From positions 3,053,001 through 3,117,000 of the forward strand of contig NZ_CP025117.1 of the NCBI RefSeq assembly GCF_002831645.1: DNA of 64,000 nt, given 5' to 3'. Below, piece after piece: positions 1-9,852 of this stretch (position 1 is its first letter; each line of letters begins with the position of its first letter). Below the pieces are notes generated by a model, which saw only the letters and a program-made list of their open reading frames with translations, did not search any database and was not told where the DNA came from. The position numbers and the translations under genes are program-made. Source of the DNA: Olleya sp. Bg11-27 (GTDB lineage: Bacteria; Bacteroidota; Bacteroidia; Flavobacteriales; Flavobacteriaceae).

Positions 1-851
1 TCAAAATAATTAACATATTTATCACCCCTGATGTTAGTGTTTACGATAACATCTAAACCAGCTATTAAAGCCTTATAAACAAAACACCTCACCTCTTCCC
101 TATTATAATCGCCCTTATAATGACCTGCTTCAAACAAGACCGTTGGTGTCTCTAAAAACTGAAACGTATCTCCAACACAGTTTATATTAAAACCATCATC
201 ATATCGCCCTATTTGACTAGGCAAATCCACTTGTAGACTATCGTTTATAGCGCTAATAACTTCCATAGCTTGTTTTCTAGCCATAGTCAAACCTCTCTGC
301 TTATCCGCAGAAGGCGATAAAAAAGACAGTGTTGCCACATTATTACTCTGTCCAGCACTAAACAAGGTACGTTGCCCATGCAGATTAAAACAGAAATCAG
401 GCTTAAAAGCATCATAACAATCACGAAGCACCTTGCTTTCTGGTTGAGATAAATCTTGAGCATCCCTATTTAAATCAACATGATTAGCATTTAGCCTAGT
501 ATACGCTTCACAACCATCAGGATTAAGCATTGGTATGATAACAACAGTACACGCTTTTAAAATAAACGCTAAACACTCATCCTTAAAGCTATTTAATAAA
601 TCAAAGACAGCCTTAGTTGTTGTGGATTCATTTCCGTGCATTTGAGACCACATCATTATTTTTAATTCCCCAGAGCCAATTGTAATAGATTGTATAGGCC
701 TACCTAAAACCGAAGAACCCAAACTATCAATTTTATATTCCGAAGGTAATTTAGCAAGTAAAGGAGCTAAGTCGTCTAGTCTTATATAACGTCCTGACAA
801 CGCCTCCTCTTTATACGTTTCAAATAAGTTGTTTACTAATGTATAATCCAT
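1..851 (-). CDS. M14 family zinc carboxypeptidase, partial (C-terminus outside window)
   Basis: The frame reads from an ATG at 851 to the window edge without a stop, so at least 283 residues are present and the end is missing. The M14 metallocarboxypeptidase signature is visible: the zinc motif HGNE at about residues 72-75, an N-R pair in VDLNRD, the third zinc ligand in FNLHGQ, and a catalytic-type Glu in LFEAGHYKGDYNRE. It should hydrolyse C-terminal residues from peptides, or amidated peptidoglycan-type substrates; no signal peptide is seen, so it is probably cytoplasmic. It is divergent from the XRE regulator at 1166, and repeated operator-like palindromes lie between them, which suggests shared control. 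Family call is secure; substrate is not known. Confidence 0.85.
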   Translation of the reverse strand, partial: MDYTLVNNLFETYKEEALSGRYIRLDDLAPLLAKLPSEYKIDSLGSSVLGRPIQSITIGSGELKIMMWSQMHGNESTTTKAVFDLLNSFKDECLAFILKACTVVIIPMLNPDGCEAYTRLNANHVDLNRDAQDLSQPESKVLRDCYDAFKPDFCFNLHGQRTLFSAGQSNNVATLSFLSPSADKQRGLTMARKQAMEVISAINDSLQVDLPSQIGRYDDGFNINCVGDTFQFLETPTVLFEAGHYKGDYNREEVRCFVYKALIAGLDVIVNTNIRGDKYVNYF

Positions 852-866
852 GTGTGTTTTATTTCG

Positions 867-1160
867 TTTACAAATGTAACCAAATAGTTTTTTACAATTG
901 TAAACAATGTTATTTACAATTGTAATTTACTTCTGTAAACAACTAAATTCAATTCTAGGCAAATAAATACATTTTAAACACTTGTTTTTTATGTACTTGT
1001 AATATATTTACATAAAATGCTTTATTTCAGTCTTTTATCCATCTTTAGTTAAAGCAAAACTACAATCATATTACCCGCTGCATAAGGACTATATAGTGTA
1101 TAGTTTTGTGAATTTTACAATTGTAACATGATATATTTGTTATAATTGTTTACATTTGTA
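867..1160. promoter_or_regulatory. Cluster of TTTACAATTGTAA-type operator palindromes
   Basis: At least five copies of a dyad close to TTTACAATTGTAA lie between the divergent carboxypeptidase and XRE genes: about 867-880 (TTTACAAATGTAAC), 891-905, 913-925, 1113-1126, and a half-matching copy at 1149-1160 just before the XRE start. The spacing and number suggest cooperative binding, most simply by the XRE protein encoded next door. The regulator-operator pairing is inferred from position only. Confidence 0.55.
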
Positions 1161-1165
1161 TCACT

Positions 1166-1603
1166 ATGATAAATACGGCTGAATTCTCTAAAAGACTACA
1201 AACAATCATCGACTACTACAGTGAAAGCGCGTCTTCTTTTGCTGAAAAAATAGGTGTTCAACGCTCTAGTATTTCACATATATTATCTGGTAGAAATAAG
1301 CCTAGTTTAGAATTTGTAATGAAGGTTCTCTCCTTTTTTCCGGAAGTAGAATTGTATTGGTTGATGAATGGAAAAGGAGAATTTCCAAAAATTGAAATAC
1401 AAAATGATATAAAACAAGTTGCTCCTATTTCAAAAAATGAAGACCAAAACTTATTTTCAAATTCAGAAAAAACAGAATCTTCTAATACGCCTAATTCTGA
1501 ATTAGTAAAAAATATAAGTCGAAATTCTTCCGATGGAAAAATTATTGAGCGCATCGTCATTTTTTATTCCGACGGTAGTTTTTCAAATTATGACAATTCG
1601 TAA
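1166..1603 (+). CDS. XRE-family helix-turn-helix transcriptional regulator
   Basis: This 145-aa protein has an N-terminal Cro/C1-type HTH at about residues 5-60 (SASSFAEKIGVQRSSISHILSGRNKPS), followed by the LYWLMNGKGEFPK segment usual in Bacteroidota members. A low-complexity linker precedes a short C-terminal motif, RIVIFYSDGSFSNY, that recurs in flavobacterial XRE proteins and may mediate oligomerisation. The start ATG lies just after the last operator-like palindrome, so autoregulation is likely. Its probable second target is the divergent M14 peptidase. No phage genes are near it, so it looks like a host regulator, not a prophage repressor. Confidence 0.8.
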   Translation: MINTAEFSKRLQTIIDYYSESASSFAEKIGVQRSSISHILSGRNKPSLEFVMKVLSFFPEVELYWLMNGKGEFPKIEIQNDIKQVAPISKNEDQNLFSNSEKTESSNTPNSELVKNISRNSSDGKIIERIVIFYSDGSFSNYDNS

Positions 1604-1982
1604 TAAAATACCAAAAAGCATATTGCCTCTTTTTTGAAAAATTAATTAAGTACAAACTTTCAAAAAATGACCAAAACTAAAATTTGTGCTTTTTTTTTGC
1701 TATAAACTCTTTTTCCGAAACGAAAAACAAAATTTTAAAAATCCTATAAAAATCTATTTTTTTTTCGAAATTTTATTTTTAAAAATAATTTGAGATCAAA
1801 AAACACGCTAAATTTAAAATCTTAAACAACATTCCTTTTTTTTGATTGAAATTAGAATTTTTCAAATTTTTACGAATTCGTAGTCTGGTCCATAATTTTT
1901 TCAAATACGCGAATTATAGAAAGCTTGGAATTTTAGAATTTTAAACAAACATTTGATTAATTTTGTAGTAAACCTTTTTCTG
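1604..1982. other. AT-rich intergenic region with a candidate promoter
   Basis: No credible gene is seen in this ~380-bp stretch, which is rich in A and T runs. TAATTTTG at 1958-1965 fits the Bacteroidetes -7 element (TAnnTTTG) and lies 17 bp before the lipoprotein ATG at 1983; a convincing -33 TTTG is not present. Confidence 0.4.
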
Positions 1983-2357
1983 ATGAAATTAAAATTTTTA
2001 TACCTATTACTATTAACTATTTTTTTTAGCTGTTATACTGTCGAGCGTAAATGCAAAGACTTTAAAACGGGACGATTTTATAGTGAAGTAAAAGTGGGCG
2101 ACAAAATATACAAATCTACTTTTACAAGAACTGAAAACTTACAGGTCGAAATTTACGATGGTAAAACGGATAGCTCGCAAGTCAGATGGGTTAATGATTG
2201 TGAAGTTATTTACAAAACCGTTAACCCCAAAAATATGGCTGAACGTAAAGATGTTCATTTAAAAATATTAACGACAACCGATTCGTCTTATACTTTTGAA
2301 TATTCTTATGTTGGAGACATTAATAAACAAAAAGGAATTGCCTACAAAAAAGATTAA
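1983..2357 (+). CDS. Small lipoprotein (family often mislabelled DNA topoisomerase IV)
   Basis: A 124-aa protein with a short type II signal (LLLLTIFFSC) whose lipobox Cys is near residue 17, then a compact domain beginning YTVERKCKDFKTGRF. I chose the ATG at 1983, not an upstream in-frame ATG at 1953, because it directly begins the signal peptide and lies after the -7-like element. Related flavobacterial proteins are frequently named DNA topoisomerase IV only because they lie beside parE/parC, as here; nothing in the sequence supports that. Function unknown. TerC starts 3 bp after its stop, so the two are probably co-transcribed. Confidence 0.75.
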   Translation: MKLKFLYLLLLTIFFSCYTVERKCKDFKTGRFYSEVKVGDKIYKSTFTRTENLQVEIYDGKTDSSQVRWVNDCEVIYKTVNPKNMAERKDVHLKILTTTDSSYTFEYSYVGDINKQKGIAYKKD

Positions 2358-2360
2358 ATT

Positions 2361-3146
2361 ATGTTAGATTTTTTCACTTCCAGCGACGCTATTTTCGCAT
2401 TAATCACATTAACTTTCTTAGAAATAATTTTAGGAATAGACAATATTGTATTCATATCTATTGCTGCCAATAAACTTCCGGAAGAACAACGCTCCAAAGT
2501 AACCAACATTGGATTATTATTAGCGATGGTCCAACGTATTATTCTATTGTTTTTTGTGTCCTTTCTAGTTGGTCTTTCCGAACCTTTTTATAAACTAGAA
2601 TTTAGCTGGCTTCATTTAGAAATTAGTTGGCAAGCCCTTATTCTATTTTTTGGTGGTTTATTTTTAATATACAAATCTACCTCTGAAATTAGAGAAAAAG
2701 TAGAAACGCCAACACATGATGAAGACGAAATAAAAGGAAAGGTTATAAAATCGTTTCAACAAGCTATAGTGCAGATATTAATCCTAGACTTCATCTTCTC
2801 TATAGACTCTATTTTAACAGCTGTAGGAATGACTAATGGCTTATCAGAACATCATAACTACAATTTAATATTAATGATCATAGCTGTTGTTATTTCAATA
2901 ACTATAATGATTGCCTTTGCTAATAAGATTAGACTATTTATAGACAGCAACCCCAGCATTCAAATACTAGGCTTATCCTTTTTAATTTTAATTGGATTTA
3001 TGCTAATTACTGAAGCAGCACACTTATCACACACTACCTTTTTTGGAAACACTGTCGGCGCAATACCGAAGGGGTATTTATATTTTGCAATTGCCTTCTC
3101 CTTACTTGTAGAGTTTCTAAATCAAAAAGTAAGTAAAAAGAAATAA
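2361..3146 (+). CDS. TerC family integral membrane protein
   Basis: This 261-aa protein has about seven hydrophobic segments and the family hallmark near the N-terminus, LEIILGIDNIVFIS, whose acidic residues within membrane helices are proposed to handle metal ions. A second acidic membrane motif, DFIFSIDSILTAVGMT, lies near the middle, as in TerC/Alx/YkoY proteins. The family is linked to tellurite resistance and to manganese or calcium export, partly supporting metalation of secreted proteins. It is the second gene of a two-gene unit with the small lipoprotein and ends at a bidirectional hairpin terminator. Confidence 0.9.
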   Translation: MLDFFTSSDAIFALITLTFLEIILGIDNIVFISIAANKLPEEQRSKVTNIGLLLAMVQRIILLFFVSFLVGLSEPFYKLEFSWLHLEISWQALILFFGGLFLIYKSTSEIREKVETPTHDEDEIKGKVIKSFQQAIVQILILDFIFSIDSILTAVGMTNGLSEHHNYNLILMIIAVVISITIMIAFANKIRLFIDSNPSIQILGLSFLILIGFMLITEAAHLSHTTFFGNTVGAIPKGYLYFAIAFSLLVEFLNQKVSKKK

Positions 3147-3170
3147 AGTAAAAACAGAAGAATATATAAA

Positions 3171-3204
3171 AAAAAAGACCATCTGTTTAGATGGTCTTTT
3201 TTTT
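3171..3204. terminator. Bidirectional intrinsic terminator between terC and parC
   Basis: An A-run, the stem GACCATCT/AGATGGTC with a GTTT loop, and a T-run make an intrinsic terminator that works on either strand, between convergent terC (+) and parC (-). Confidence 0.85.
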
Positions 3205-3221
3205 TATCTAAAATAACTTAT

Positions 3222-5969
3222 TTAAAATAATGTTGGCTGACCATTATCATCTAATTCTAAATCACCTGAATCCGTTTCTTTTTTATCTGACTTAGGTTTT
3301 TCTTCCTTAGCCTTAGACTTAACTTCAGGTTCTGATTCTGTTTCCGACTTAGGCTTATCCTCTGTTTTTTGTTTTTCAGAAACAACTTCCTCCTCAACAA
3401 CCTCGACTTCCTCTGCTGGAATTTCTTCCGGAGCTTCATACGGGATGGACTCTAAAAGATTAATGGCATTCACCTTATCTTTAGTTAATTGATTTCCTAA
3501 AGCAGTAATCCCTTTAATAGAAATAAATTCTTCTAAATTAACTTCTTCATTTTCTTTTCTATCTTTCCCTCTTTCCTTTGCGAAAACAATTTCAGCCACC
3601 GGCTTCCAATCTGTAGATACAATTTCTAATTGCGACTTCTCATGTTCCGTTATAAACGACTCTTCTTTATTTTCATTTTCAATAATAAAACGCTTTACAT
3701 AATAACGCTCTTTTTCGCCATCAAAATAAATAGCCGAAATAGGTTTTTTTGGCACCCATTTTTCCATAACAATCATATCGTTATCAAAATGCAGGGTTAC
3801 TTCTGGAGTCACTGTTTTTACAATTCCTTTTTGATTTATAATTAACAACTTATCCTCTCCTCTAAACTCTCCAACCAATTCTCCTCTACCATCCACATTT
3901 AACCTCTGAACAGTATCATCAAACCAAATTTTACGTGGCTTTAATGTAGAGATTCCTTTTTCCTTAAGCTCGACCGTTTTTATCGCATGCTTTGTTACCA
4001 CATTACCTTTAGACGCTCTACCCTTTATCAAAATATCAGCAAAATCTAAATCCCACTTTAACTTTTTAACACTACCAACTTGTCTCAAACTAATAGCAAC
4101 AACTTCTGCTTCTCCATTTGGATTTGCCGAAAAATACAAAGTTTTAGAGCTTTTATTACCGGTAGTTAAATCGTAATCTTTATCTCTTGTTATAGAAGTT
4201 ACCGCAAAACGTTTGACATAAGATGGTCCTTTTGCCCCATCACGATAAATCATATTATATATAGTACGCTTATCCTTTTTCTTAAACACAGCGACATGGA
4301 TAATATTTTTACCTATAAAGGTTTTACTATCAACCTTAGTGACCATCATTTTACCTTCAGCAGTAAATGCAATAATATCATCAATATCACTACAATCACC
4401 AATATACTCATCACGTTTTAAAGACGTACCGATAAATCCTTCTTCTCTATTTACATAAAGTTTAGTATTTCTAATAACAACTTTAGTCGCATCGACATCT
4501 TCAAACGCTCGCAATTCTGTTTTACGCTCACGTCCTGTTCCATACTCCTTATTCAATCTCACAAAATAAGCAATAGCATACTCAATTAAATGTGCTAAAT
4601 GATGTTTTACTTCTGCAATACTCTCATCAAGTGCATCAATTTTTTGTTGTGCTTTGTCTATATCAAATTTAGAAATACGTTTAATTCTAATTTCTGTTAA
4701 ACGCGTAATGTCTTCTTCAGTAACCGCACGTTTTAAATGTTTTATATGCGGTTGAAGTCCTTTATCAATAGCTTTAATAACACCTTCCCAAGTTTCTTCC
4801 TCTTCTATATCGCGATAGATACGATTTTCAATAAAAATACGCTCTAAATTAGCAAAGTGCCACTGTTCTTCAAACTCACCTAACTTGATTTCAAGTTCTT
4901 GTTTTAATAAATCAACCGTGTTATCTGTACTACGACGCAACATTTCTGTCACCCCAACAAATAGCGGTTTATTATCTTCAATAACACAACCTAATGGCGA
5001 AATTGAACTCTCACATGCTGTAAAAGCATACAAAGCATCAATCGTTTTGTCCGGTGACAATCCTGCTGGTAAATGAATCAAAATCTCTACCGTAGCAGCT
5101 GTATTATCTTCAATTTTCTTTATTTTAATCTTCCCTTTGTCGTTCGCTTTTAATATGGAATCAATTAATGATGTGGTCGTGGTACCGAAAGGCAACTCAT
5201 TAACCACTAAGGTATTTTTATCTAATTGACTAATCTTAGCACGACAGCGTATTTTACCCCCACGAAGTCCATCATTATACTGACTACAATCTGCAATACC
5301 TCCTGTCGGAAAATCTGGTAATATTGTAAAACGCTTCCCTTGTAAATGTTTTACAGACGCATCAATAAGCTCGATAAAATTATGAGGTAATATTTTTGTG
5401 GATAACCCTACCGCAATCCCCTCTCCTCCTTGCGCTAGCAATAAAGGAAACATTACTGGTAAATTTGTAGGCTCCTTACGACGACCATCATAAGACGATT
5501 GCCATTTTGTGATTTTAGGATTAAAAACAACATCCAATCCAAATTTTGAAATTCTGGCTTCGATATATCTTGCTGCTGCCGCACGATCTCCTGTTAGTAT
5601 ATTCCCCCAGTTTCCCTGAGTATCTATCAGTAAATCTTTTTGTCCAATCTGCACCATAGCATCCGCAATACTAGCATCTCCGTGTGGGTGATACTGCATG
5701 GTGTGCCCAACAATATTGGCCACTTTGTTATATCTACCATCATCCAAATCCTTCATCGAATGCATGATACGGCGTTGTACAGGCTTAAAACCATCTTCAA
5801 TAGCTGGTACTGCACGTTCTAATATTACATAGGAGGCGTAATCTAAAAACCACTCTTTATACATACCAGTAATTCTGGTAATCGTTTCTTGAGGTTCTTG
5901 ATGCTCTAAATTATCTTGGTTATCGTTAACTAAGTCGTCGTTAGCTAGGTCGTCGTTTTCTTCTATCAT
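3222..5969 (-). CDS. parC: DNA topoisomerase IV subunit A
   Basis: A 915-aa type IIA topoisomerase A subunit. The winged-helix region contains the active-site Tyr in AAARYIEARI (about Tyr135), which forms the covalent DNA link. A long coiled-coil segment follows (about residues 400-470), then a beta-pinwheel-like C-terminal domain and an acidic, Lys/Glu-rich low-complexity tail (about 850-905) ending DNGQPTLF. With ParE it decatenates replicated chromosomes. Its ATG follows the parE stop codon with no gap, implying translational coupling. The shape of the C-terminal domain and the partner gene argue for ParC over GyrA. Confidence 0.93.
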   Translation of the reverse strand: MIEENDDLANDDLVNDNQDNLEHQEPQETITRITGMYKEWFLDYASYVILERAVPAIEDGFKPVQRRIMHSMKDLDDGRYNKVANIVGHTMQYHPHGDASIADAMVQIGQKDLLIDTQGNWGNILTGDRAAAARYIEARISKFGLDVVFNPKITKWQSSYDGRRKEPTNLPVMFPLLLAQGGEGIAVGLSTKILPHNFIELIDASVKHLQGKRFTILPDFPTGGIADCSQYNDGLRGGKIRCRAKISQLDKNTLVVNELPFGTTTTSLIDSILKANDKGKIKIKKIEDNTAATVEILIHLPAGLSPDKTIDALYAFTACESSISPLGCVIEDNKPLFVGVTEMLRRSTDNTVDLLKQELEIKLGEFEEQWHFANLERIFIENRIYRDIEEEETWEGVIKAIDKGLQPHIKHLKRAVTEEDITRLTEIRIKRISKFDIDKAQQKIDALDESIAEVKHHLAHLIEYAIAYFVRLNKEYGTGRERKTELRAFEDVDATKVVIRNTKLYVNREEGFIGTSLKRDEYIGDCSDIDDIIAFTAEGKMMVTKVDSKTFIGKNIIHVAVFKKKDKRTIYNMIYRDGAKGPSYVKRFAVTSITRDKDYDLTTGNKSSKTLYFSANPNGEAEVVAISLRQVGSVKKLKWDLDFADILIKGRASKGNVVTKHAIKTVELKEKGISTLKPRKIWFDDTVQRLNVDGRGELVGEFRGEDKLLIINQKGIVKTVTPEVTLHFDNDMIVMEKWVPKKPISAIYFDGEKERYYVKRFIIENENKEESFITEHEKSQLEIVSTDWKPVAEIVFAKERGKDRKENEEVNLEEFISIKGITALGNQLTKDKVNAINLLESIPYEAPEEIPAEEVEVVEEEVVSEKQKTEDKPKSETESEPEVKSKAKEEKPKSDKKETDSGDLELDDNGQPTLF

Positions 5970-7829
5970 CTATTTATCCTCTTCGATTAAATCAAGTTCA
6001 ACTTTTAGATTATCAATAATAAACTCTTGTCTTGTAGGTGTGTTTTTTCCCATGTAAAAGGATAGTAATTCTTCAATAGACATATTGTCGTCCAACATAA
6101 TTGGATCTAACCGTATATCTTCTCCAATAAAATGCACAAATTCATCTGGACTAATTTCCCCCAAACCTTTAAATCGGGTAATCTCTGGTTTAGGTTTTAG
6201 CTTTTCGATGGCATCACGTCTTTCTTGATCACTATAACAGTAAATTGTTTCTTTTTTATTACGCACCCTAAACAATGGTGTTTGTAATATATATAAATGC
6301 CCTTCTTTTATAACTTCAGGAAAAAATTGTAAAAAGAAAGTAATTAACAACAACCTAATGTGCATCCCATCGACATCGGCATCCGTTGCTATTACAACAT
6401 TGTTATAGCGTAAATCCTCTAAAGATTCTTCTATATTTAGTGCCGCTTGCAAGAGATTAAACTCTTCGTTTTCGTACACAATTTTTTTAGTTAACCCATA
6501 ACAATTTAAAGGCTTTCCTTTTAAACTAAAAACCGCTTGTGTATTTACATCTCGAGATTTAGTAATACTACCCGATGCCGAATCTCCCTCCGTTATAAAC
6601 AGCGTACTTTCTAAGTTTCGTTCGTTTTTAATATCACCAAAATGCACACGACAATCGCGTAGCTTTTTATTGTGTAAACTCGCTTTTTTAGCGCGGTCTT
6701 TGGCTAATTTTCTAATGCCTGACAACTCTTTACGCTCACGTTCTGCCTGTAAAATTTTACGTTGGATTTTGTCCGCTGTGTCAGGATTTTTATGTAAATA
6801 ATTATCTAAATAGGTTTTTAAAAAGTCGGTGATATAAGTACGTACCGTCGGAAGCTCGCCTCCCATATCCGTAGATCCTAATTTTGTTTTAGTCTGACTT
6901 TCAAAAATAGGCTCCATAACCTTAATGGCTACGGCACTTACTACAGACTTACGTATATCTGACGCATCATATTGCTTACCAAAAAAGTCACGAATTGTTT
7001 TTACTATCCCTTCTCTAAAGGCATTTAAGTGTGTTCCACCTTGTGTGGTATTCTGTCCGTTTACGAAACTATTATATTCTTCACTGTACTGCGTTTTACT
7101 ATGTGTTAACGCTACTTCAATATCATCTCCACGAAGATGAATAATTGGATATAGTAAATCTGTTTCCGCTATTTTTTCAGCTAATAAATCTTTTAAACCA
7201 TTTTCACTATAGTACTTCTCACCATTAAAAACAATGGTTAAACCTGGGTTTAAGTACACATAGTTTTTAAGCATTTTAACAATATACTCTGCTCTATACT
7301 TGTAGTTTTTAAATATAATTTCATCTGGGATAAAAGAAACCTTTGTTCCTTTACGACGTGTCGTTTCTTCTAAAAACTCTTCGTCCATTAAATTACCCTG
7401 AGCAAAATCTGCAGAAGCACTTTTTCCATCTCTAGAAGATTCTACTCTAAAATAAGAAGACAATGCATTTACTGCTTTTGTACCAACCCCGTTTAATCCT
7501 ACTGATTTTTTAAAGGCTTTAGAATCATACTTACCACCGGTATTCATTTTAGACACAACATCTACGACTTTACCTAACGGAATACCACGTCCATAATCAC
7601 GAACAATAACTTTACTCCCTTGGATAGAAATCTCAATATTTTTTCCAGCTCCCATAACAAACTCATCAATAGAGTTGTCCAATACCTCTTTTAGTAGAAT
7701 GTATATACCATCATCTGGAGACGATCCATCACCAAGCTTACCAATATACATTCCTGGACGCATACGAATATGTTCTTTCCAGTCTAATGATCGTATATTG
7801 TCTTCGGTATATTTAGTTTGTTCTGACAT
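5970..7829 (-). CDS. parE: DNA topoisomerase IV subunit B
   Basis: A 619-aa type IIA topoisomerase B subunit. The GHKL ATPase domain shows [10 protein letters not shown] (Mg-binding Asn), YGRGIP and [13 protein letters not shown] in the first 130 residues. The TOPRIM domain shows EGDSASGS and [10 protein letters not shown], which coordinate the catalytic Mg ions. ATP binding closes the N-gate for strand passage. The length of about 620 residues is normal for ParE and shorter than GyrB. It is directly upstream of parC and must share a transcript with it. A plain flavobacterial housekeeping gene. Confidence 0.94.
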   Translation of the reverse strand: MSEQTKYTEDNIRSLDWKEHIRMRPGMYIGKLGDGSSPDDGIYILLKEVLDNSIDEFVMGAGKNIEISIQGSKVIVRDYGRGIPLGKVVDVVSKMNTGGKYDSKAFKKSVGLNGVGTKAVNALSSYFRVESSRDGKSASADFAQGNLMDEEFLEETTRRKGTKVSFIPDEIIFKNYKYRAEYIVKMLKNYVYLNPGLTIVFNGEKYYSENGLKDLLAEKIAETDLLYPIIHLRGDDIEVALTHSKTQYSEEYNSFVNGQNTTQGGTHLNAFREGIVKTIRDFFGKQYDASDIRKSVVSAVAIKVMEPIFESQTKTKLGSTDMGGELPTVRTYITDFLKTYLDNYLHKNPDTADKIQRKILQAERERKELSGIRKLAKDRAKKASLHNKKLRDCRVHFGDIKNERNLESTLFITEGDSASGSITKSRDVNTQAVFSLKGKPLNCYGLTKKIVYENEEFNLLQAALNIEESLEDLRYNNVVIATDADVDGMHIRLLLITFFLQFFPEVIKEGHLYILQTPLFRVRNKKETIYCYSDQERRDAIEKLKPKPEITRFKGLGEISPDEFVHFIGEDIRLDPIMLDDNMSIEELLSFYMGKNTPTRQEFIIDNLKVELDLIEEDK

Positions 7830-7925
7830 AAAATTTAGGTGCGATTTGAGATACGTTGCTAATATAATATAACCCTTTAAAAAATGAAACCTTGAAGCGA
7901 TAAAGTAATTAACAATAAATAGATA

Positions 7926-8399
7926 TTATTGTTCAGAACGTTGATTTTTAACAGATTCTGCTTTATCCTTTAAATATTGATTTCTAGTTTTTAATAGTGT
8001 GGTCATGTATTTGTTTAAAAACAGATTATTTGCCAATCGGCCCAATACACCAAAAGGTGATTTAAACAGAAATTTATCCGTCATAATTGTTTTACCGTCT
8101 TCAAAAACAAAAATATGTTCGTGCTTAAAACTCTTAAAGGCACCGGAAACCATTTCATCTACAAAATAGTGAGGCGCATCAAACACCGTTATTTTAGACG
8201 TTAACTTCTGTTTGATACCAAAATGAGAAGCTTCCCAGGTCACCCATTCATTTAATCCAATTACCCCTGAAGTCTTTCCTGCTATAGCTTTTTCGTTAGA
8301 ATTCGCCATAGAATCCTTATGAAAATCTATATTTCTAGAGAGATCAAAACAGGTTTGAATATCTGAATGTATTATTGTTTTTAGTTGGATTAGAGGCAT
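7926..8399 (-). CDS. SRPBCC (START-like) family protein
   Basis: A 157-aa soluble protein with the layout of an SRPBCC fold: an initial strand (PLIQLKTIIHSD), a helix with DLSRNIDFHKDSM, a central region with EWVTWEASHFGIKQKL, a DEM--GAFKSFKHEHIF strand pair, and a long C-terminal helix rich in Lys/Arg. Such domains bind hydrophobic ligands in a deep cavity; members of this sub-type are sometimes named cell-division inhibitors on weak grounds. It lies downstream of ychF but is separated from it by a hairpin terminator only about 24 bp before its ATG, so its own promoter must be close or within that hairpin region. Ligand unknown. Confidence 0.7.
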   Translation of the reverse strand: MPLIQLKTIIHSDIQTCFDLSRNIDFHKDSMANSNEKAIAGKTSGVIGLNEWVTWEASHFGIKQKLTSKITVFDAPHYFVDEMVSGAFKSFKHEHIFVFEDGKTIMTDKFLFKSPFGVLGRLANNLFLNKYMTTLLKTRNQYLKDKAESVKNQRSEQ

Positions 8400-8422
8400 A
8401 AAACAAAGGTAGTGAAATAAAA

Positions 8423-8450
8423 AAAACGAGATGAAAAATCATCTCGTTTT
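8423..8450 (-). terminator. Intrinsic terminator downstream of ychF
   Basis: Perfect stem AAAACGAGATGA/TCATCTCGTTTT with an AAAA loop. Its place downstream of ychF and upstream of the SRPBCC gene, both on the minus strand, suggests it ends the ychF transcript. Confidence 0.7.
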
Positions 8451-8529
8451 AATACAATATATATGATCAAAATTAAATGCGCAAAGCCTATAGAATAATC
8501 AGCGCCTTTAATTGAAATTACACTAGGCT

Positions 8530-9624
8530 TTACACATTAAATAAGAAATGCATTACATCTCCGTCTTTAACGACATACGTCTTACCTTCTACTTTCATTT
8601 TCCCTGCTTCTTTTACTTTAGATTCACTACCGTACTCCACATAGTCATCGTAACCAATAACCTCTGCACGAATAAACCCTTTTTCAAAATCCGTATGAAT
8701 AACTCCTGCAGCTTGAGGTGCAGTAGCTCCTACATTTATAGTCCAAGCTCTCACTTCTTTTACACCTGCTGTAAAGTACGTTTGTTGATTTAATAATTTA
8801 TAAGCAGAACGAATCAATTTAGCAGATCCAGGCTCCTCTAAACCTATATCAGACAAAAACATTTGACGTTCTTCATAATCATCCAACTCGTTAATATCAG
8901 CCTCTGTACCTACAGCTAATACTAGTACTTCTGCATTTTCGTCCTTAACAGCAGCTTTAACAAGGTCTACATAAGCATTTCCAGAAACAGCACTTTCTTC
9001 ATCCACATTACACACATATAATACAGGTTTTCCTGTAATTAATTGCGCAGGATTAACAAATTCCTCTAAGTCTTCATCAGAAAATTCTAATGCTCTTACC
9101 GATAAACCAGCTTCTAAACCAGCTTTTAGTTTCAATAAAACGGCTTCTTCTTTTTGAGCCTCTTTATTTCCTGTTTTTGCAGCACGCTTAACTTTATCTA
9201 ATTTTTTATCTACAGTCTCTAAATCTTTAAGCTGTAGCTCCATGTCGATAGTTTCCTTATCTCTAATAGGATCTACATTACCATCAACATGTATAATATT
9301 ATCGTTATCAAAACAACGCAATACATGTAAAATAGCGTCAGTTTCTCTAATGTTTCCTAAAAACTGATTTCCTAAACCTTCACCTTTACTTGCCCCTTTT
9401 ACTAGCCCTGCAATATCAACAATCTCTACAGTTGCTGGTAAAACACGCTCTGGGTTGACTAAAGTTTCTAATTTTTCTAATCTTGGATCTGGCACATTTA
9501 CCACACCTATATTAGGCTCAATAGTACAAAACGGAAAGTTTGCACTTTGCGCTTTTGCGTTAGATAAACAATTAAATAATGTTGACTTCCCAACGTTTGG
9601 CAATCCTACTATACCTGCTTTCAT
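8530..9624 (-). CDS. ychF: Redox-regulated ATPase YchF (Obg-like)
   Basis: A 364-aa TRAFAC GTPase-fold protein that prefers ATP. The P-loop [12 protein letters not shown] lies at residues 6-17, switch II is [16 protein letters not shown], the NKxD-equivalent is the atypical NVDEE that explains ATP preference in this family, and a C-terminal TGS domain ends at [13 protein letters not shown]. YchF acts at the ribosome and in stress responses and is near-universal. I start at the ATG at 9624 (MKAGIVG), the conserved family start, instead of an in-frame TTG two codons upstream. A -7-like TATATTTG lies about 31 bp upstream. Confidence 0.95.
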   Translation of the reverse strand: MKAGIVGLPNVGKSTLFNCLSNAKAQSANFPFCTIEPNIGVVNVPDPRLEKLETLVNPERVLPATVEIVDIAGLVKGASKGEGLGNQFLGNIRETDAILHVLRCFDNDNIIHVDGNVDPIRDKETIDMELQLKDLETVDKKLDKVKRAAKTGNKEAQKEEAVLLKLKAGLEAGLSVRALEFSDEDLEEFVNPAQLITGKPVLYVCNVDEESAVSGNAYVDLVKAAVKDENAEVLVLAVGTEADINELDDYEERQMFLSDIGLEEPGSAKLIRSAYKLLNQQTYFTAGVKEVRAWTINVGATAPQAAGVIHTDFEKGFIRAEVIGYDDYVEYGSESKVKEAGKMKVEGKTYVVKDGDVMHFLFNV

Positions 9625-9654
9625 GTACAAAAAATTTATGATAATTTAAGGCTG

Positions 9655-9662
9655 CAAATATA
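9655..9662 (-). promoter_or_regulatory. Candidate promoter -7 element of ychF
   Basis: On the minus strand TATATTTG fits the Bacteroidetes -7 consensus TAnnTTTG. A TTTG lies upstream, but with a spacer of only about 15 bp instead of the usual ~19, so this is a moderate call. Confidence 0.45.
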
Positions 9663-9852
9663 GTACTATCTCGTCAACAAATAAGACCGTAGTATATATT
9701 TAATTTTTTCACATTATAAATACAATTTAATCAATTATTATCTTGATTTATTAAATAAAACACAGTTAAAAAGATAAAATATTAAAGATATAATATTGCT
9801 TTGTTAAAATTTTAACATATTTTAGTGTCTAATTAATTAAAACCTATCAAAA

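Noticed and set aside
1983-2357. Naming the small lipoprotein DNA topoisomerase IV
   Set aside because: It has a lipobox and no topoisomerase motif; the name only reflects proximity to parE/parC.
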